From the NCBI GenBank assembly GCA_947493195.1, contig CANLQG010000012.1, positions 1 through 43,552 of the forward strand: DNA of 43,552 nt. Reading direction: 5' to 3'. This DNA comes from an uncultured Sphingomonadaceae bacterium. GTDB taxonomy: Bacteria > Pseudomonadota > Alphaproteobacteria > Sphingomonadales > Sphingomonadaceae. The translations under genes were made by a program, and so were the position numbers. Below the pieces are notes generated by a model. It had not been told where the DNA came from. It searched no databases and worked only from the letters and a program-made list of their open reading frames with translations. Below, in pieces: positions 1 to 8,771 of this stretch (position 1 is the first letter of the stretch; every line of letters starts with the position of its first letter).

Positions 1-260
1 TAGACCAGCCGCCCGTTGATCGTGCCGCTGCCGGTCACCACACCGTCGCCGGGGATTTTCTGGTCCTGCATGCCGAAGTCGACGCAGTCGTGCTCGACGT
101 AGGTATCGAGTTCCTCGAAGCTGCCTTCGTCCAGCAGCACGTTCAGCCGCTCGCGCGCGGTCAGCTTGCCCTTCGCATGCTGCGCGTCGATGCGCTTCTG
201 ACCACCACCCATCCGGGCAGCTTCACGGCGTCGTTCCATCTCGGCAATATTGGCGGACAA
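1..260 (-). CDS. pccB: Propionyl-CoA carboxylase beta subunit, N-terminal part (runs off the window)
   Basis: This is the first 86 codons of a carboxyltransferase (beta) subunit of a biotin-dependent acyl-CoA carboxylase. In propionyl-CoA carboxylase this subunit moves CO2 from carboxybiotin to propionyl-CoA, giving methylmalonyl-CoA in the cytoplasm. The visible segments [33 protein letters not shown] and [14 protein letters not shown] follow the PccB N-terminus closely. I chose the TTG at 258-260 because AAGGAG lies 8 bases upstream; the in-frame ATG at 237-239 has no comparable ribosome site. The rest of the gene lies left of the window, so substrate choice (propionyl-CoA versus another acyl-CoA) cannot be tested here, though the N-terminus fits PCC best. 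Confidence 0.88.
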   Translation of the reverse strand, partial: MSANIAEMERRREAARMGGGQKRIDAQHAKGKLTARERLNVLLDEGSFEELDTYVEHDCVDFGMQDQKIPGDGVVTGSGTINGRLV

Positions 261-334
261 ATCGGCTCTCCTTAACTTGGGAAAAGCCGTTGCACGGGAA
301 AGGGTTTCGGTCAAATCGGCGCCAGCGGCGAAGC

Positions 335-1684
335 CTAACGCATCAGCACCAGTTCTTCGGCCATCGTCGGATGGATGGCGGTGGTAGCGTCGAAATCGGC
401 CTTGGTCAGCCCGGCTTTCACCGCAATGGCGGCGGCCTGCATCATTTCCGGCGCGTCGGGGGCGATCATGTGGATGCCCACGATCCTGCCGTTTTCCCCG
501 TCGCAGATCATCTTGATAAGGCTGCGCTCGTTGCGCCCTGCCAGCACGTTCTTCATCGGGCGGAAATCGCTGAGATAGACCTTCACGCTGCCCAGCTTGT
601 TCTTCGCCTCGCCCTCGGTCATGCCGACGGCGGCGATCGGCGGGTGGCTGAACACCGCGCTGGGGATGCAGCTGTGGTCCACGGCTATAGGATCGCCCTT
701 TCCGAAAACGCTGTCGGCGAAGGCCTGCCCTTCGCGGATCGCGACGGGGGTCAGTTGCACGCGGTCGGTCACGTCGCCCACGGCGTAGATGTGGTCGACA
801 TTGGTCTTGCTGAAACGGTCAACCTTGATCTCGCCGTTCTCGCCCAGTTCGACGCCCGCCGCGTCGAGACCCAGGTCCTTCGTGTTCGGCACCCGTCCCA
901 CGGCGAACATCACCAGATCGGCCCTCTCTTCATCCGAATCGGAAAGCTTCACGAAATAGCCGCCCTCGTCACACGGTTTGATGTATTCGAACGTGGTGTT
1001 GAAGCGGAACTTGATGCCCTTCATCGTGGAAATCTGCAGGAGCCGGTCGCGCACGCCCTCGTCATAGGAGCGCAGCAGGCGGTCGCCGCGATTGACGACG
1101 TGAACATCGCACCCGAACTCATTGAAAATGCCTGCGAACTCGTTGGCAATATAGCCGCCGCCCGCGATCAGGACTTTCTTCGGCAGTTCGTCCAGGTGAA
1201 ACGCCTCGTTGGAACTGATGGCATGTTCCGCGCCCTGACACTCCGGCATGCGCGGGTGCGCGCCGGTGGCAATCAGGATGTAACGCGCGGTGTGCTTCGT
1301 ACCGTCTGCCAGGGTGACCTCGTGCGGCCCGGTGATCGTGGCGCGCTGTTTGAAGATCTCGACGTCGTGGTTTTCCAGCGTGTCCGTATAAGCACCCTCG
1401 AGCCGGTCGACATCGGCCAGCACGTTATCGCGCAGCTTCTTCCAGTCGAACGTCTTGCCCTCGATCTCCCAGCCGAATTTCTGGCAGTCTTCCAGATCCT
1501 CCGCGAAATGCGCGCCGTAGACGAGCATCTTCTTGGGAACGCAGCCACGGATGACGCAGGTGCCGCCCACGCGGTATTCTTCCGCAATCGCCACTTTCGC
1601 GCCGTGGGCCGCCGAAACGCGGCTGGCGCGCACCCCGCCAGAGCCTGCACCGATGGTGAAAAGGTCGTAGTCGTATTCGGACAT
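335..1684 (-). CDS. gor: Glutathione-disulfide reductase
   Basis: This is a cytoplasmic FAD flavoprotein predicted to reduce glutathione disulfide with NADPH. At 449 aa it has the usual family length. The N-terminal FAD site reads [11 protein letters not shown], and the redox-active disulfide is in [13 protein letters not shown] near residues 40-52. The second dinucleotide site is [11 protein letters not shown], followed by VNRGDRLLR, whose arginines fit NADPH rather than NADH. A C-terminal FAD motif (YAVGDVTDR) and the dimer-interface HPTMAEE near the end, which supplies the catalytic His-Glu pair, are present. An AGGAG lies 12 bases before the ATG. It follows the SIR2-like gene on the same strand with a gap of about 100 bases, and ends about 75 bases before the carboxylase gene. 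Mercuric reductase and dihydrolipoamide dehydrogenase are less likely given the active-site spacing and the RGCVPKK form. Confidence 0.95.
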   Translation of the reverse strand: MSEYDYDLFTIGAGSGGVRASRVSAAHGAKVAIAEEYRVGGTCVIRGCVPKKMLVYGAHFAEDLEDCQKFGWEIEGKTFDWKKLRDNVLADVDRLEGAYTDTLENHDVEIFKQRATITGPHEVTLADGTKHTARYILIATGAHPRMPECQGAEHAISSNEAFHLDELPKKVLIAGGGYIANEFAGIFNEFGCDVHVVNRGDRLLRSYDEGVRDRLLQISTMKGIKFRFNTTFEYIKPCDEGGYFVKLSDSDEERADLVMFAVGRVPNTKDLGLDAAGVELGENGEIKVDRFSKTNVDHIYAVGDVTDRVQLTPVAIREGQAFADSVFGKGDPIAVDHSCIPSAVFSHPPIAAVGMTEGEAKNKLGSVKVYLSDFRPMKNVLAGRNERSLIKMICDGENGRIVGIHMIAPDAPEMMQAAAIAVKAGLTKADFDATTAIHPTMAEELVLMR

Positions 1685-1784
1685 TGGCGGGGAAAACTCC
1701 TGCTGGTGGCAATTCTGGTACGGTCCATGACCATACGATCGCCAACGGGCAAGGGTTTCAAACTACCTGGCGGCCTGGCGCCGG

Positions 1785-2801
1785 TCAGCTCTCCAGGAAC
1801 AGCCCGTGATCGCGCAGCATCTGCCATACCCGGCCATCGTGGAGGGCGACAACCGAATCCGCCTGGATTCCGCCGACGGATTTCAGAACTCGGCTGATGC
1901 TTTCCTTGTGATGAGCTGCGCCCACGGGGATGGAAAGCAATGCGTCAGGCGACTGCGTAAGCCGCTCGTCGAACAACAAGGCGGTGTCCAGCGCGTTGAA
2001 GTCGAAGCCGAGGAACACCAGCCGCCGCGCATTTGCTAACCCGCCGTACAGCGCGGCGCGCATGTGCCGGTCGGCGAGGAATTCGGAAGCTGTGCGAATA
2101 CCTTCGGCCTGCTTGAGCAGGTTTTTTAGTTCCATCTCGCCCCAACCGGCGACGGCTTCGTCGCCAGCCTGCCAGGCGAGCTTCCCTGCCCGGCCGTAAG
2201 GATGGACGACACGCAGCTTCTCCGCGCAGATGGCCTGGGCCTCGGTCAGGCTCATTCCGAAGCCGAGATGCAGTGCCCAGGGCATGTAGTGCTCGATAGA
2301 GCGATCGGCGTTGAAGTTGATGATGTGGAGGTGTTCGAAGCATTGCTCGGCTTTGGCGCGCGTAACGCCGTCCACCACCATCCGGCTGAGTTCGTAAAGC
2401 CAGTTCTCGGTACCGCGTAGCGGCATGTCGCCGGGATCGCGCGGCTCTGCGCCCATTGGGGAATGCTCTTCGGCGCGAAGCGTGTAGTAGGCGACAGCCA
2501 GCTTCCCGGCGGCCAGCACGTGCTTGTCGTCGCCGTGCTGCTGCAACAGCGCGTGCATCGAACTGGAGAGGCGGGAGCCTGCACGGATGCGCATGGCGGC
2601 ATTGCGCAGTTCCGCGTTCTTGCCCTTCACCTTGCTGAAAAGCGTATCGAAATCCTGCATCTCGCGCGATTGCAGTTCGGTACCCAGGCGCTGGAAATCG
2701 TAGCCTTGCGCGATGCGGTTGAGCATCTCTCGTTGACCGGGCAGTTCTATTTCGACCGCAGCGCCTGCGCCCACGACAATTGCGGTCTTCGTTCTAATCA
2801 T
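1785..2801 (-). CDS. SIR2-like domain protein (predicted NAD-binding, function unknown)
   Basis: This 338-aa protein has no recognised specific role, but landmarks of the SIR2-like fold appear in order. They are a Rossmann turn VVGAG at residues 9-13, a degenerate continuation ending in LPG, INFNADRSIE at 161-170 (SIR2-like families have a TxNYD-type motif here), HPYGRAG at 200-206, and FLGFDF at 264-269, which matches the late FLGFGF strand. Asn164 and His200 fall where SIR2-like NADases carry their catalytic Asn and His. An NAD-consuming or NAD-binding enzyme is therefore possible, but this is inference from motifs. No transmembrane segment or signal peptide is visible. It sits alone between gor and an RNA helicase in backbone-like sequence, not in an obvious defence island. 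The ATG is preceded by AGG inside a long inverted repeat, described separately. Confidence 0.72.
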   Translation of the reverse strand: MIRTKTAIVVGAGAAVEIELPGQREMLNRIAQGYDFQRLGTELQSREMQDFDTLFSKVKGKNAELRNAAMRIRAGSRLSSSMHALLQQHGDDKHVLAAGKLAVAYYTLRAEEHSPMGAEPRDPGDMPLRGTENWLYELSRMVVDGVTRAKAEQCFEHLHIINFNADRSIEHYMPWALHLGFGMSLTEAQAICAEKLRVVHPYGRAGKLAWQAGDEAVAGWGEMELKNLLKQAEGIRTASEFLADRHMRAALYGGLANARRLVFLGFDFNALDTALLFDERLTQSPDALLSIPVGAAHHKESISRVLKSVGGIQADSVVALHDGRVWQMLRDHGLFLES

Positions 2802-2805
2802 CGTC

Positions 2806-2869
2806 AGCCTAACCCAATGCGCGCTCTGGAACGAGACCGTCCTAGAGCGCGCATGGTTAAGATTAGGCT
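2806..2869 (-). promoter_or_regulatory. Long imperfect inverted repeat in the leader of the SIR2-like gene
   Basis: Two nested perfect arms occur. TGCGCGCTCT (2818-2827) pairs with AGAGCGCGCA (2844-2853) across a 16-base loop. Outside it, AGCCTAA (2806-2812) pairs with TTAGGCT (2863-2869). On the minus strand it follows the helicase stop and ends 4 bases before the ATG of the SIR2-like gene, so the AGG ribosome site of that gene lies inside the outer stem. There is no T-run, so a simple intrinsic terminator is not supported. It could attenuate read-through or mask the ribosome site. Confidence 0.6.
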
Positions 2870-2880
2870 ATCTCGGGCAA

Positions 2881-4269
2881 TCAGCTCTGCGAAGAGCCCT
2901 GCGAACGGCCACGACCGCCGCCGCGACGCTGTCCGCCGCCCTGCTTGGGGCCGCCACGTTGACGGTTGGGGCCGCCGCGGTTGCCGCCGCTGCGGCCACG
3001 TGGCTTGTCGCTGCGCTCGCCCATGCGTTCGGCAGAGGCACCGCGCGGCTTCGGGTTCACGCGCTGGCGCTGCTGCTTGGGAGCAGGCTTGGTCGGGCCG
3101 ACACCTTCCACCACGGCGCGGAAGTTGTCCGGCAGGGGCAGGCGCTCGAACGAAGCATCGGTCTGCTTGTTGATGTCCTTCAGGTAAGCGCGTTCATCCT
3201 CGGCGCAGAAGGCGATAGCCACGCCGTCGGCACCGGCGCGCGCGGTACGGCCGATACGGTGGACATATTGCTCCGGCACGTTCGGTAGTTCGTAGTTGAT
3301 CACGTGGCTGACGCCCGGAATGTCGATCCCGCGCGCGGCAACGTCGGTCGCGATCAGGATTGGAACCTTGGCCGACTTGAACTCGCTCAGAGCACGTTCG
3401 CGCTGGGGCTGGCTCTTGTTGCCGTGGATGGCGTTGGAGGGAATGTTGACCTGCGAAAGCTTCTTCACGAGGCGATCCGCGCCGTGCTTCGTGCGGGTGA
3501 AGATCAGCACGCGCTCGAACTTGCCGGGCACTTCGTGCTTCTCCGACAAGATCATCTCGATCAGCGCTTGCTTCTCGTCCTGCTGCACCATGAACAGGTA
3601 CTGGTCGATCCGCTCTGCCGTGCTGGCAGCCGGAGTGACCGAGACCTGCGCGGGGTTCTTGCAGTAGCCCGAAACCAGCTCCTTGATCTGCTTGGGCATC
3701 GTGGCGCTGAAAAACAGCGTCTGACGCTCTGCCGGGGCAAGCTCACGAATGCGGCGAAGCGCATGGATGAAGCCGAGGTCGAGCATCTGGTCCGCTTCGT
3801 CGAGCACCAGGATTTCCAGCCCATCGAGGTTGAAGGCCTTCTGGTCGATCAGGTCGAGCAGGCGGCCCGGCGTTGCAACCAGGATATCACAGCCGCGGTG
3901 CAGCTTGTTGCGATCCTTGTTCACCGAGGTGCCGCCGACGATGGAGTGGACCTTCAGGCCCGCAAGCGCGCCGTAGTCCCTGGCGCTCTGTGCGATCTGG
4001 CCAGCCAGTTCGCGCGTCGGAGCGAGGACCAGCATGCGGCAGGATTTGAACGGAATCTGGTTGTCGGCCTTGCGCAGGTTATCGATGCTGGGAAGCATGA
4101 AGGCAGCGGTCTTGCCCGTGCCCGTCTGCGCAATGCCCAGAAGATCCCGGCCTTCCAGCACCGGCGGAATGGCCTGCGCCTGGATGGGAGTGGGTGTCTT
4201 GTAGCCCTGCATGTCGAGGGCCTGCATCACCGGCTGCGACAGCCCGAGATCGGAAAACTGGATAGTCAT
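2881..4269 (-). CDS. rhlE: DEAD-box ATP-dependent RNA helicase, RhlE type
   Basis: This 462-aa protein is predicted to unwind RNA duplexes with ATP in ribosome assembly or mRNA turnover. All core motifs are present: a Q motif (YKTPTPIQ), motif I AQTGTGKT at 47-54, Ia APTREL, GG, Ib TPGRL, II VLDEAD, III SAT, then IFTRTK, TDVAARGID and HRIGRTARAG in the second RecA domain. The last roughly 90 residues are a basic, disordered tail rich in Arg and Gly with RGG-like repeats, typical of RhlE-type proteins and used for RNA binding. It is transcribed alone, downstream of tspO. The 225-base upstream gap has no gene. It includes a CGCAT-TATT-ATGCG hairpin just before the start and a TTGACA further up, either of which could belong to a leader or promoter, but a good -10 was not seen. 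No strong ribosome site precedes the ATG. Confidence 0.93.
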   Translation of the reverse strand: MTIQFSDLGLSQPVMQALDMQGYKTPTPIQAQAIPPVLEGRDLLGIAQTGTGKTAAFMLPSIDNLRKADNQIPFKSCRMLVLAPTRELAGQIAQSARDYGALAGLKVHSIVGGTSVNKDRNKLHRGCDILVATPGRLLDLIDQKAFNLDGLEILVLDEADQMLDLGFIHALRRIRELAPAERQTLFFSATMPKQIKELVSGYCKNPAQVSVTPAASTAERIDQYLFMVQQDEKQALIEMILSEKHEVPGKFERVLIFTRTKHGADRLVKKLSQVNIPSNAIHGNKSQPQRERALSEFKSAKVPILIATDVAARGIDIPGVSHVINYELPNVPEQYVHRIGRTARAGADGVAIAFCAEDERAYLKDINKQTDASFERLPLPDNFRAVVEGVGPTKPAPKQQRQRVNPKPRGASAERMGERSDKPRGRSGGNRGGPNRQRGGPKQGGGQRRGGGRGRSQGSSQS

Positions 4270-4494
4270 TATAGGTATTTAACTCGCATAATAATGCGAC
4301 CGGCACGCAGCCGAAAGGGCGCGCGCCATCGCGGGGTTTGAAAACCACCCGCGTGAAAAGGGAAGTCTTGGGGAAAGGACCGAAGGGCTGCCGGGGGGAA
4401 CATGTCTCGTTCACCGCTTCACGCTGGCGCGCGCTTCGATTGGGGGCATGTGGTGCGTTGCAGCACCAATGTCAAAGGAATTCGCCGCGAAAGA

Positions 4495-4974
4495 TTAATG
4501 CGCTGGCGTGAAAGGCTTGTTCAACTGGACGATCTTCCAGTTCAGGATCGCCGCGAAGCTGACCCATACGAGGTAGGGTACGATCAGCCAGCTCGCCAGC
4601 TCGTCCCATTGGCGAAGGAACACCGTCAGTGAAAGAACGGAAAGCCAAAGGAACGGCACCTCTACCAAGGCCCAGTCAGGGCGCTTCACCGTGAAGAACA
4701 GCGGCGACCAGAGGAAGTGGAACACGCCGTTGACGACATAAAGTCCGATGAGGAAGGATGTCTCCCCCACCGCTTCTGCCGCGGGCCAGCAGCGCACGAA
4801 AGCCCATGCGGCCAGGCCCAGGATCAGGCTCCACGCGGGCCCGAAAAGCCAGTCGGGCGGCTGCCAGCTGGGTTTGTGCAAATTTCGATACCATTCCCCG
4901 ATCTTGGTCAGCAGTCCGCCGCCCAGACCCAGGATCACGGCCCATGCCACGGCAAAAATAATGGGGAATGTCAT
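4495..4974 (-). CDS. tspO: TspO/MBR family membrane protein
   Basis: This is a 159-aa integral membrane protein with five predicted transmembrane segments, the length and topology of the tryptophan-rich sensory protein / peripheral benzodiazepine receptor family. The diagnostic stretch WYRNLHKPSWQPPDW near residues 28-42 is present, followed by FGPAWS. Late in the protein comes PYLVWVSFAAILNW, the conserved WxxFAxxLN segment that forms the porphyrin pocket. In alphaproteobacteria TspO is linked to tetrapyrrole handling and stress or oxygen-responsive control; hemA lies elsewhere in this window but not in the same operon. It is preceded by the histidine kinase on the same strand with a 52-base gap, so co-transcription is possible. 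Confidence 0.93.
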   Translation of the reverse strand: MTFPIIFAVAWAVILGLGGGLLTKIGEWYRNLHKPSWQPPDWLFGPAWSLILGLAAWAFVRCWPAAEAVGETSFLIGLYVVNGVFHFLWSPLFFTVKRPDWALVEVPFLWLSVLSLTVFLRQWDELASWLIVPYLVWVSFAAILNWKIVQLNKPFTPAH

Positions 4975-5026
4975 TGCCCGGTTCTACACGGCATTTGCGC
5001 AACCTCCAACTGGCGAACCGCCGTGC

Positions 5027-6124
5027 TCACCCGGGGATAGTCATGATGAAACGCGTCTCGCCATTTTCGGAAACCACGTCGATCTTTCCTCCGTGCGCGC
5101 CAACGATCTGGGACACGATGTACAACCCCAGCCCAAGACCCTGCTTGCTTTCATCGGGGGTGCCCCGGAAGAACGGCTGGAACAGGTTTGCACGGCCCTG
5201 TTCGGAAATCTGCCCGCCGGCATTGCGCACCGCGATGACAAAATGCTTCGGCTGGGTGCGATATTCGACCGTTACCGGATGGGACATGTCGCCGTGGGTC
5301 ACAGCGTTGGCCAGCAGGTTGGACAGGGATTGCTGTATTCGCGGCGCATCGCAGCGCACCACGCGATCGGCATCGCTGATGAAATTGATCTCGGCGGTAG
5401 GCTTGCCGATGGCAATCTCCTCGCAGACCTGTTGCAGCAAGGCGCCCATGTCGCCCTGCATCGCCAGATCCAGCCCGATGCCGTCACCCAGCCGGACGCG
5501 GGCGAAATCCATCATGTTGCGGATCAGCTCGTCCATCCGCGTAACGCTGCGGCGCATCTGTTCCAGCACTGGCGCGAGGTCGGCCTGCGAACCGGCCTGC
5601 GCACTGCGCCGCTCTATGATTGCGATACCAGAATCGAGCCCGGCCAGCGGGTTGCGCAGGTCGTGGCCAAGCACTGCGAGGAACTGCTCGCGCAATTCCG
5701 CTTCCTCTTCCTGCTCTTCAACAAGGGCCACGCGTTCGTGATCGCCGGTGATATCGCGCGCGGAACAGAAATACCTGTCGTCCCCTTCGGGAACCGCCAC
5801 GCACGAAAGCCGATGATAAGCCTCATCCTTGGCACGATAGCGGTTTTCGAAACCAAGAACCGGCTCGCCGCTGGTCAGAAGCGCGAAGGCAGCTTCCGAA
5901 CCGCGGACATCGTCGGGGTGAATAAAGGCGCTGAACGGTTTTCCGATCATCTCTTCCAATGACCACCCCAATGTATCCTCCCACGCCGGATTCACATGGG
6001 CGAAGGTACCGTCGGCATGGAAATAGCACAGCATGTCCGGCGATACCTGCCAGGTGCGCGTGGAAAGCTGATTGAGTTGGTCCATCCGGCCCGAAGCATC
6101 CTGTCTGTCATGGTGGATCACCAT
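5027..6124 (-). CDS. PAS-domain sensor histidine kinase
   Basis: This is a predicted soluble two-component sensor kinase of about 365 aa. A PAS domain (SPDMLCYFHADGTFAHVNPAW onward) is followed by a PAC-like segment ending FCSARDITGDHE, then a glutamate-rich linker. The dimerisation and phosphoacceptor helix has the H-box GHDLRNPLAGLD. The ATPase domain has the N-box LSNLLANAVTHGD, a G1 region reading VRNAGGQI in place of the usual DxGxG, and the G2 box GLGLGLYI. The reading frame is open to a TTG at 6214, but that codon sits inside the terminator hairpin of the upstream gene, so I start at ATG 6122-6124; ATG 6083-6085 (MDQLNQ) is also possible, and neither has a clear ribosome site. No response regulator gene adjoins it, so the partner is unknown. 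No transmembrane span follows the chosen start, which suggests a cytoplasmic signal. Confidence 0.88.
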   Translation of the reverse strand: MVIHHDRQDASGRMDQLNQLSTRTWQVSPDMLCYFHADGTFAHVNPAWEDTLGWSLEEMIGKPFSAFIHPDDVRGSEAAFALLTSGEPVLGFENRYRAKDEAYHRLSCVAVPEGDDRYFCSARDITGDHERVALVEEQEEEAELREQFLAVLGHDLRNPLAGLDSGIAIIERRSAQAGSQADLAPVLEQMRRSVTRMDELIRNMMDFARVRLGDGIGLDLAMQGDMGALLQQVCEEIAIGKPTAEINFISDADRVVRCDAPRIQQSLSNLLANAVTHGDMSHPVTVEYRTQPKHFVIAVRNAGGQISEQGRANLFQPFFRGTPDESKQGLGLGLYIVSQIVGAHGGKIDVVSENGETRFIMTIPG

Positions 6125-6184
6125 GCTTAAGCATTTCCGGCCAATTAGCCAAATGCCTGCCAACAATCGCAACAGAAAAACATG

Positions 6185-6214
6185 TTGGCCGACAGCAACA
6201 TAGCTGTCGGCCAA
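6185..6214 (-). terminator. Rho-independent terminator of the EF-hand lipoprotein gene
   Basis: The arms TTGGCCGACAGC (6185-6196) and GCTGTCGGCCAA (6203-6214) are a perfect 12-bp inverted repeat with a 6-base loop. Read on the minus strand, the hairpin starts 33 bases after the stop of the EF-hand gene and is followed, after CATG, by five T residues. This is good evidence for an intrinsic terminator, and it argues against extending the histidine kinase start into this region. Confidence 0.85.
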
Positions 6215-6247
6215 TCAAATGCGTCAAAGGTTAGCGTTATTCACTGG

Positions 6248-6922
6248 TCAGGCGGTACGCCCGGAACTGCGTGCATCCTGGAATTCTTCCTGCGAAAGAT
6301 AGCTGTCGCCATCGTCATCGAAGTAGAAGAATGTTTGCCCGGCCTCGTTGATCTGATCCTGCGTCAGATGCGGCGCGAGCGCATCGTTGGGTTCGGGCGG
6401 ATTGGGATTGGTTGGCAGCGCCCAGATGGCGTACTCGGCCACGGAAAGCTCGCCGTCGCCGTTACGGTCGAGGTAGCTGAAGGTCATCTGGCTGCGCGCG
6501 GGCATGGATGTGCTCTGGTTGGAACCTGAAGATCCGGCCATCGCATCGCCATCGTCCATCGATCCTTCGCCCGACATGGTATCGCCATCGGACATGCTGT
6601 CGCTTTCCATCGATCCCGAACCGGACGTCGAACCCGAAGTTGCATTGCCGTCCATCGAACCATCGGACATCGCGCCTGAATCCGTGCCGGATTGCATGGA
6701 TGCCATGTTGGCATCGTATTCGTCGCTAACCGCCTGGCGGTCCATCGCGTCGTAATTGGCCTGCTGGTCCGCGTTCAGTTCGCCTCCCATGGGATAGGGT
6801 TCGTCCTCGTCCACGATTTCATCGATATCGTCGACCGGCGTGTTCTCCACGTCTTCGGAATCGCACGCAGCAAGGCCGAGGGCTGCTGCGGAAACCACGG
6901 TGGTCATCAGGAGCTTTTTCAT
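6248..6922 (-). CDS. EF-hand domain lipoprotein with an acidic Ser/Gly/Met/Asp-rich region
   Basis: This 224-aa envelope protein has a lipoprotein signal peptide at residues 1-20, ending in the lipobox LAAC, so Cys20 should be lipidated. A long acidic, low-complexity section follows, rich in Ser, Asp, Gly and Met with repeated SMSDG/SMDDG-like units. Two EF-hands end the protein: DRNGDGELSVAE and DDDGDSYLSQEE. Both keep acidic residues at loop positions 1, 3, 5 and 12, so calcium binding is likely. The start at 6922 is supported by GGAAGGAAG at proper spacing; an upstream in-frame codon at 6955 is less likely. The gene lies downstream of pgi and ends in a strong terminator. Its role is unknown; extracytoplasmic calcium buffering or sensing is inference. 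Confidence 0.82.
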   Translation of the reverse strand: MKKLLMTTVVSAAALGLAACDSEDVENTPVDDIDEIVDEDEPYPMGGELNADQQANYDAMDRQAVSDEYDANMASMQSGTDSGAMSDGSMDGNATSGSTSGSGSMESDSMSDGDTMSGEGSMDDGDAMAGSSGSNQSTSMPARSQMTFSYLDRNGDGELSVAEYAIWALPTNPNPPEPNDALAPHLTQDQINEAGQTFFYFDDDGDSYLSQEEFQDARSSGRTA

Positions 6923-7010
6923 AGGTTCTTCCTTCCACTTGTTACGTACCCGCAACGCATGATCGGACTAACCTTTCCGAAAAAGTCCATACTTCTCCAA
7001 TGGATCGCGG

Positions 7011-8537
7011 CTAATCGAGGCCAGCAACTTTCAGCAGCGCCTCGGTACTGGCGTCGAATTTCTCTCCGCCTTTTTCGATCTTCTTGGCGATTTCCTTGCC
7101 CAACTCCACCCCGAACTGGTCGAAGGGATTGATGTCCAGCATCACTGCCGACGCAAACACCCGGTGTTCGTGGAAGGCGACGAGCGCGCCGAAAGTGGCG
7201 GCATCCAGATCATCGCACAGGATCGTGGCGGAGGGGCGGTTGCCCGGATAATTGCGGTGCGGATCATCCGATGCGCGGCCGCTCATCAGCGCGGCCCCTT
7301 GCGCGAAGCAGTTCATCAGCAGGATGTGGTGATGCGCTGCATCCAGCAAGTCGCCCGGTTCAATGCTGGCGATGAAATCTATCGGCACGAGATGGGTGCC
7401 CTGGTGCAGCAACTGGAAGACCGCGTGCTGGGCATCGGTGCCCACCCCGCCCCAGGTGATCGGCGCGGTCGGTCCGCTCGGCTCGCCGTCTACCGTCACG
7501 CTCTTGCCGTTGGATTCCATTTCCAGTTGCTGCAGATAGTCCGGCAACAGGCGCAGGCGTTCGTCGTAGGCGAACACCGCGCGGGTCTGGCAGCCGCGCA
7601 GGCGCAGGTAGAACAGGTCGGAAAAGGCAGCCCGCAGCGGCAGGTTGTCGCGTCCATCGGTGTCCCGGAAATGCCGGTCCATCGCGGCAGCCCCGTCCAG
7701 CATGGCCTGGAAATTGTCCCAGCCGATGGAAATCGCGATGGGAAAGCCGATGGAGGACCACAGCGAGTATCGCCCGCCCACGCTTTCGGCAAACGGCAGT
7801 ATACGCGTTTCGTCCACGCCCCATTCCACGGCCTTTTCGGGATAGGCGGTAAGCGCGATGACACGGCCCGTGGGATCGTCCACCCCGTTGTCGGCCAACC
7901 ATTTCAGTGCCGAGTGCGCGTTGGTCATCGTCTCGATGGTGGTGAAGGTCTTGGATGCGACGGCCAGCAACGTGGTCTGCGGGTCGCACATGGCAAAGGC
8001 TTCTTCCAGCGCGACGCCGTCGATGTTGGAAACGACGTGGACATCCACCTTCGGATCGTCACGGCCCAGCGCGTCGACGGCCAGCGCCGGTCCCAGCGCA
8101 CTGCCGCCGATGCCGACGTGGATCAGGTGCTTTACCTCTCCCATCGCGCCATCGTGAATGGCCTCCACCAGCAGCTTCATGCGTTCGCGCAGAGCCTCGG
8201 CCTCTTCCACGCTGGCGCCCTCGCCCACGCCGCGAAGGGCGGAATGTTCCGCCGCGCGGTTTTCGGTGGGGTTCACCACCTCGCCGCCGAACATGCGTTC
8301 GCGCATTTCATTGAAGTTCGATGCCTTCGCCAAGGCCTCGAATTCGCCGAGCAGTTCATCGGTCAGGTGGGTTTTCGACCAGTCGAAGCGGATGCCGACC
8401 TCTCCCAGTTCGATGCGGGTGGAAAGCTTGTCCACCCGGCCCGGATCTTCGGCAAAAAGTTCTTCCAGCGTAGGGTCGGGATGCAGCGCCAGGGCTTTCC
8501 AGGCTTCGTCGCGGGTCATGCTCTCGGGGCGTGTCAC
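7011..8537 (-). CDS. pgi: Glucose-6-phosphate isomerase
   Basis: This 508-aa cytoplasmic enzyme interconverts glucose 6-phosphate and fructose 6-phosphate. Both family signatures are present: GGRYSLWSSIG in the middle and FDQFGVELGK near the C-terminus. The phosphate-binding segments (VGIGGSALGP, VASKTFTTIETM) and the catalytic-region HQGTHLVP are intact. I use GTG 8535-8537 as the start because AGGA lies 9 bases upstream; ATG 8517-8519, six codons later, lacks a clear ribosome site. It stands alone, with the EF-hand gene about 90 bases downstream and the lepB operon diverging upstream across 234 bases that hold no gene. Confidence 0.95.
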   Translation of the reverse strand: MTRPESMTRDEAWKALALHPDPTLEELFAEDPGRVDKLSTRIELGEVGIRFDWSKTHLTDELLGEFEALAKASNFNEMRERMFGGEVVNPTENRAAEHSALRGVGEGASVEEAEALRERMKLLVEAIHDGAMGEVKHLIHVGIGGSALGPALAVDALGRDDPKVDVHVVSNIDGVALEEAFAMCDPQTTLLAVASKTFTTIETMTNAHSALKWLADNGVDDPTGRVIALTAYPEKAVEWGVDETRILPFAESVGGRYSLWSSIGFPIAISIGWDNFQAMLDGAAAMDRHFRDTDGRDNLPLRAAFSDLFYLRLRGCQTRAVFAYDERLRLLPDYLQQLEMESNGKSVTVDGEPSGPTAPITWGGVGTDAQHAVFQLLHQGTHLVPIDFIASIEPGDLLDAAHHHILLMNCFAQGAALMSGRASDDPHRNYPGNRPSATILCDDLDAATFGALVAFHEHRVFASAVMLDINPFDQFGVELGKEIAKKIEKGGEKFDASTEALLKVAGLD

Positions 8538-8771
8538 AGGGGCGATTCCTTTCCTACCGATTTATCCCATCGCTAGGCCACCGGGTCATGAATGAAAACC
8601 GCAAATCTTGGGGAATTTGTGCAATTGCGAAAGAGTTTGGAGTGGCTCCAAGGCTTTCGCTTCAGAACAGTGTTCCAGGTGTTCCACATTGCGCGACGCC
8701 GGTCGACGTTAAGCGCCCTTTTGCAAGCAGGTGCTTGACGCGAGGGCGCTCTCGCAACAAGACCGCCGCCG

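Noticed and set aside
6125..6214. N-terminal extension of the histidine kinase to TTG 6214, which would add a hydrophobic segment
   Set aside because: The codon lies inside the terminator hairpin of the upstream gene and has no ribosome site.
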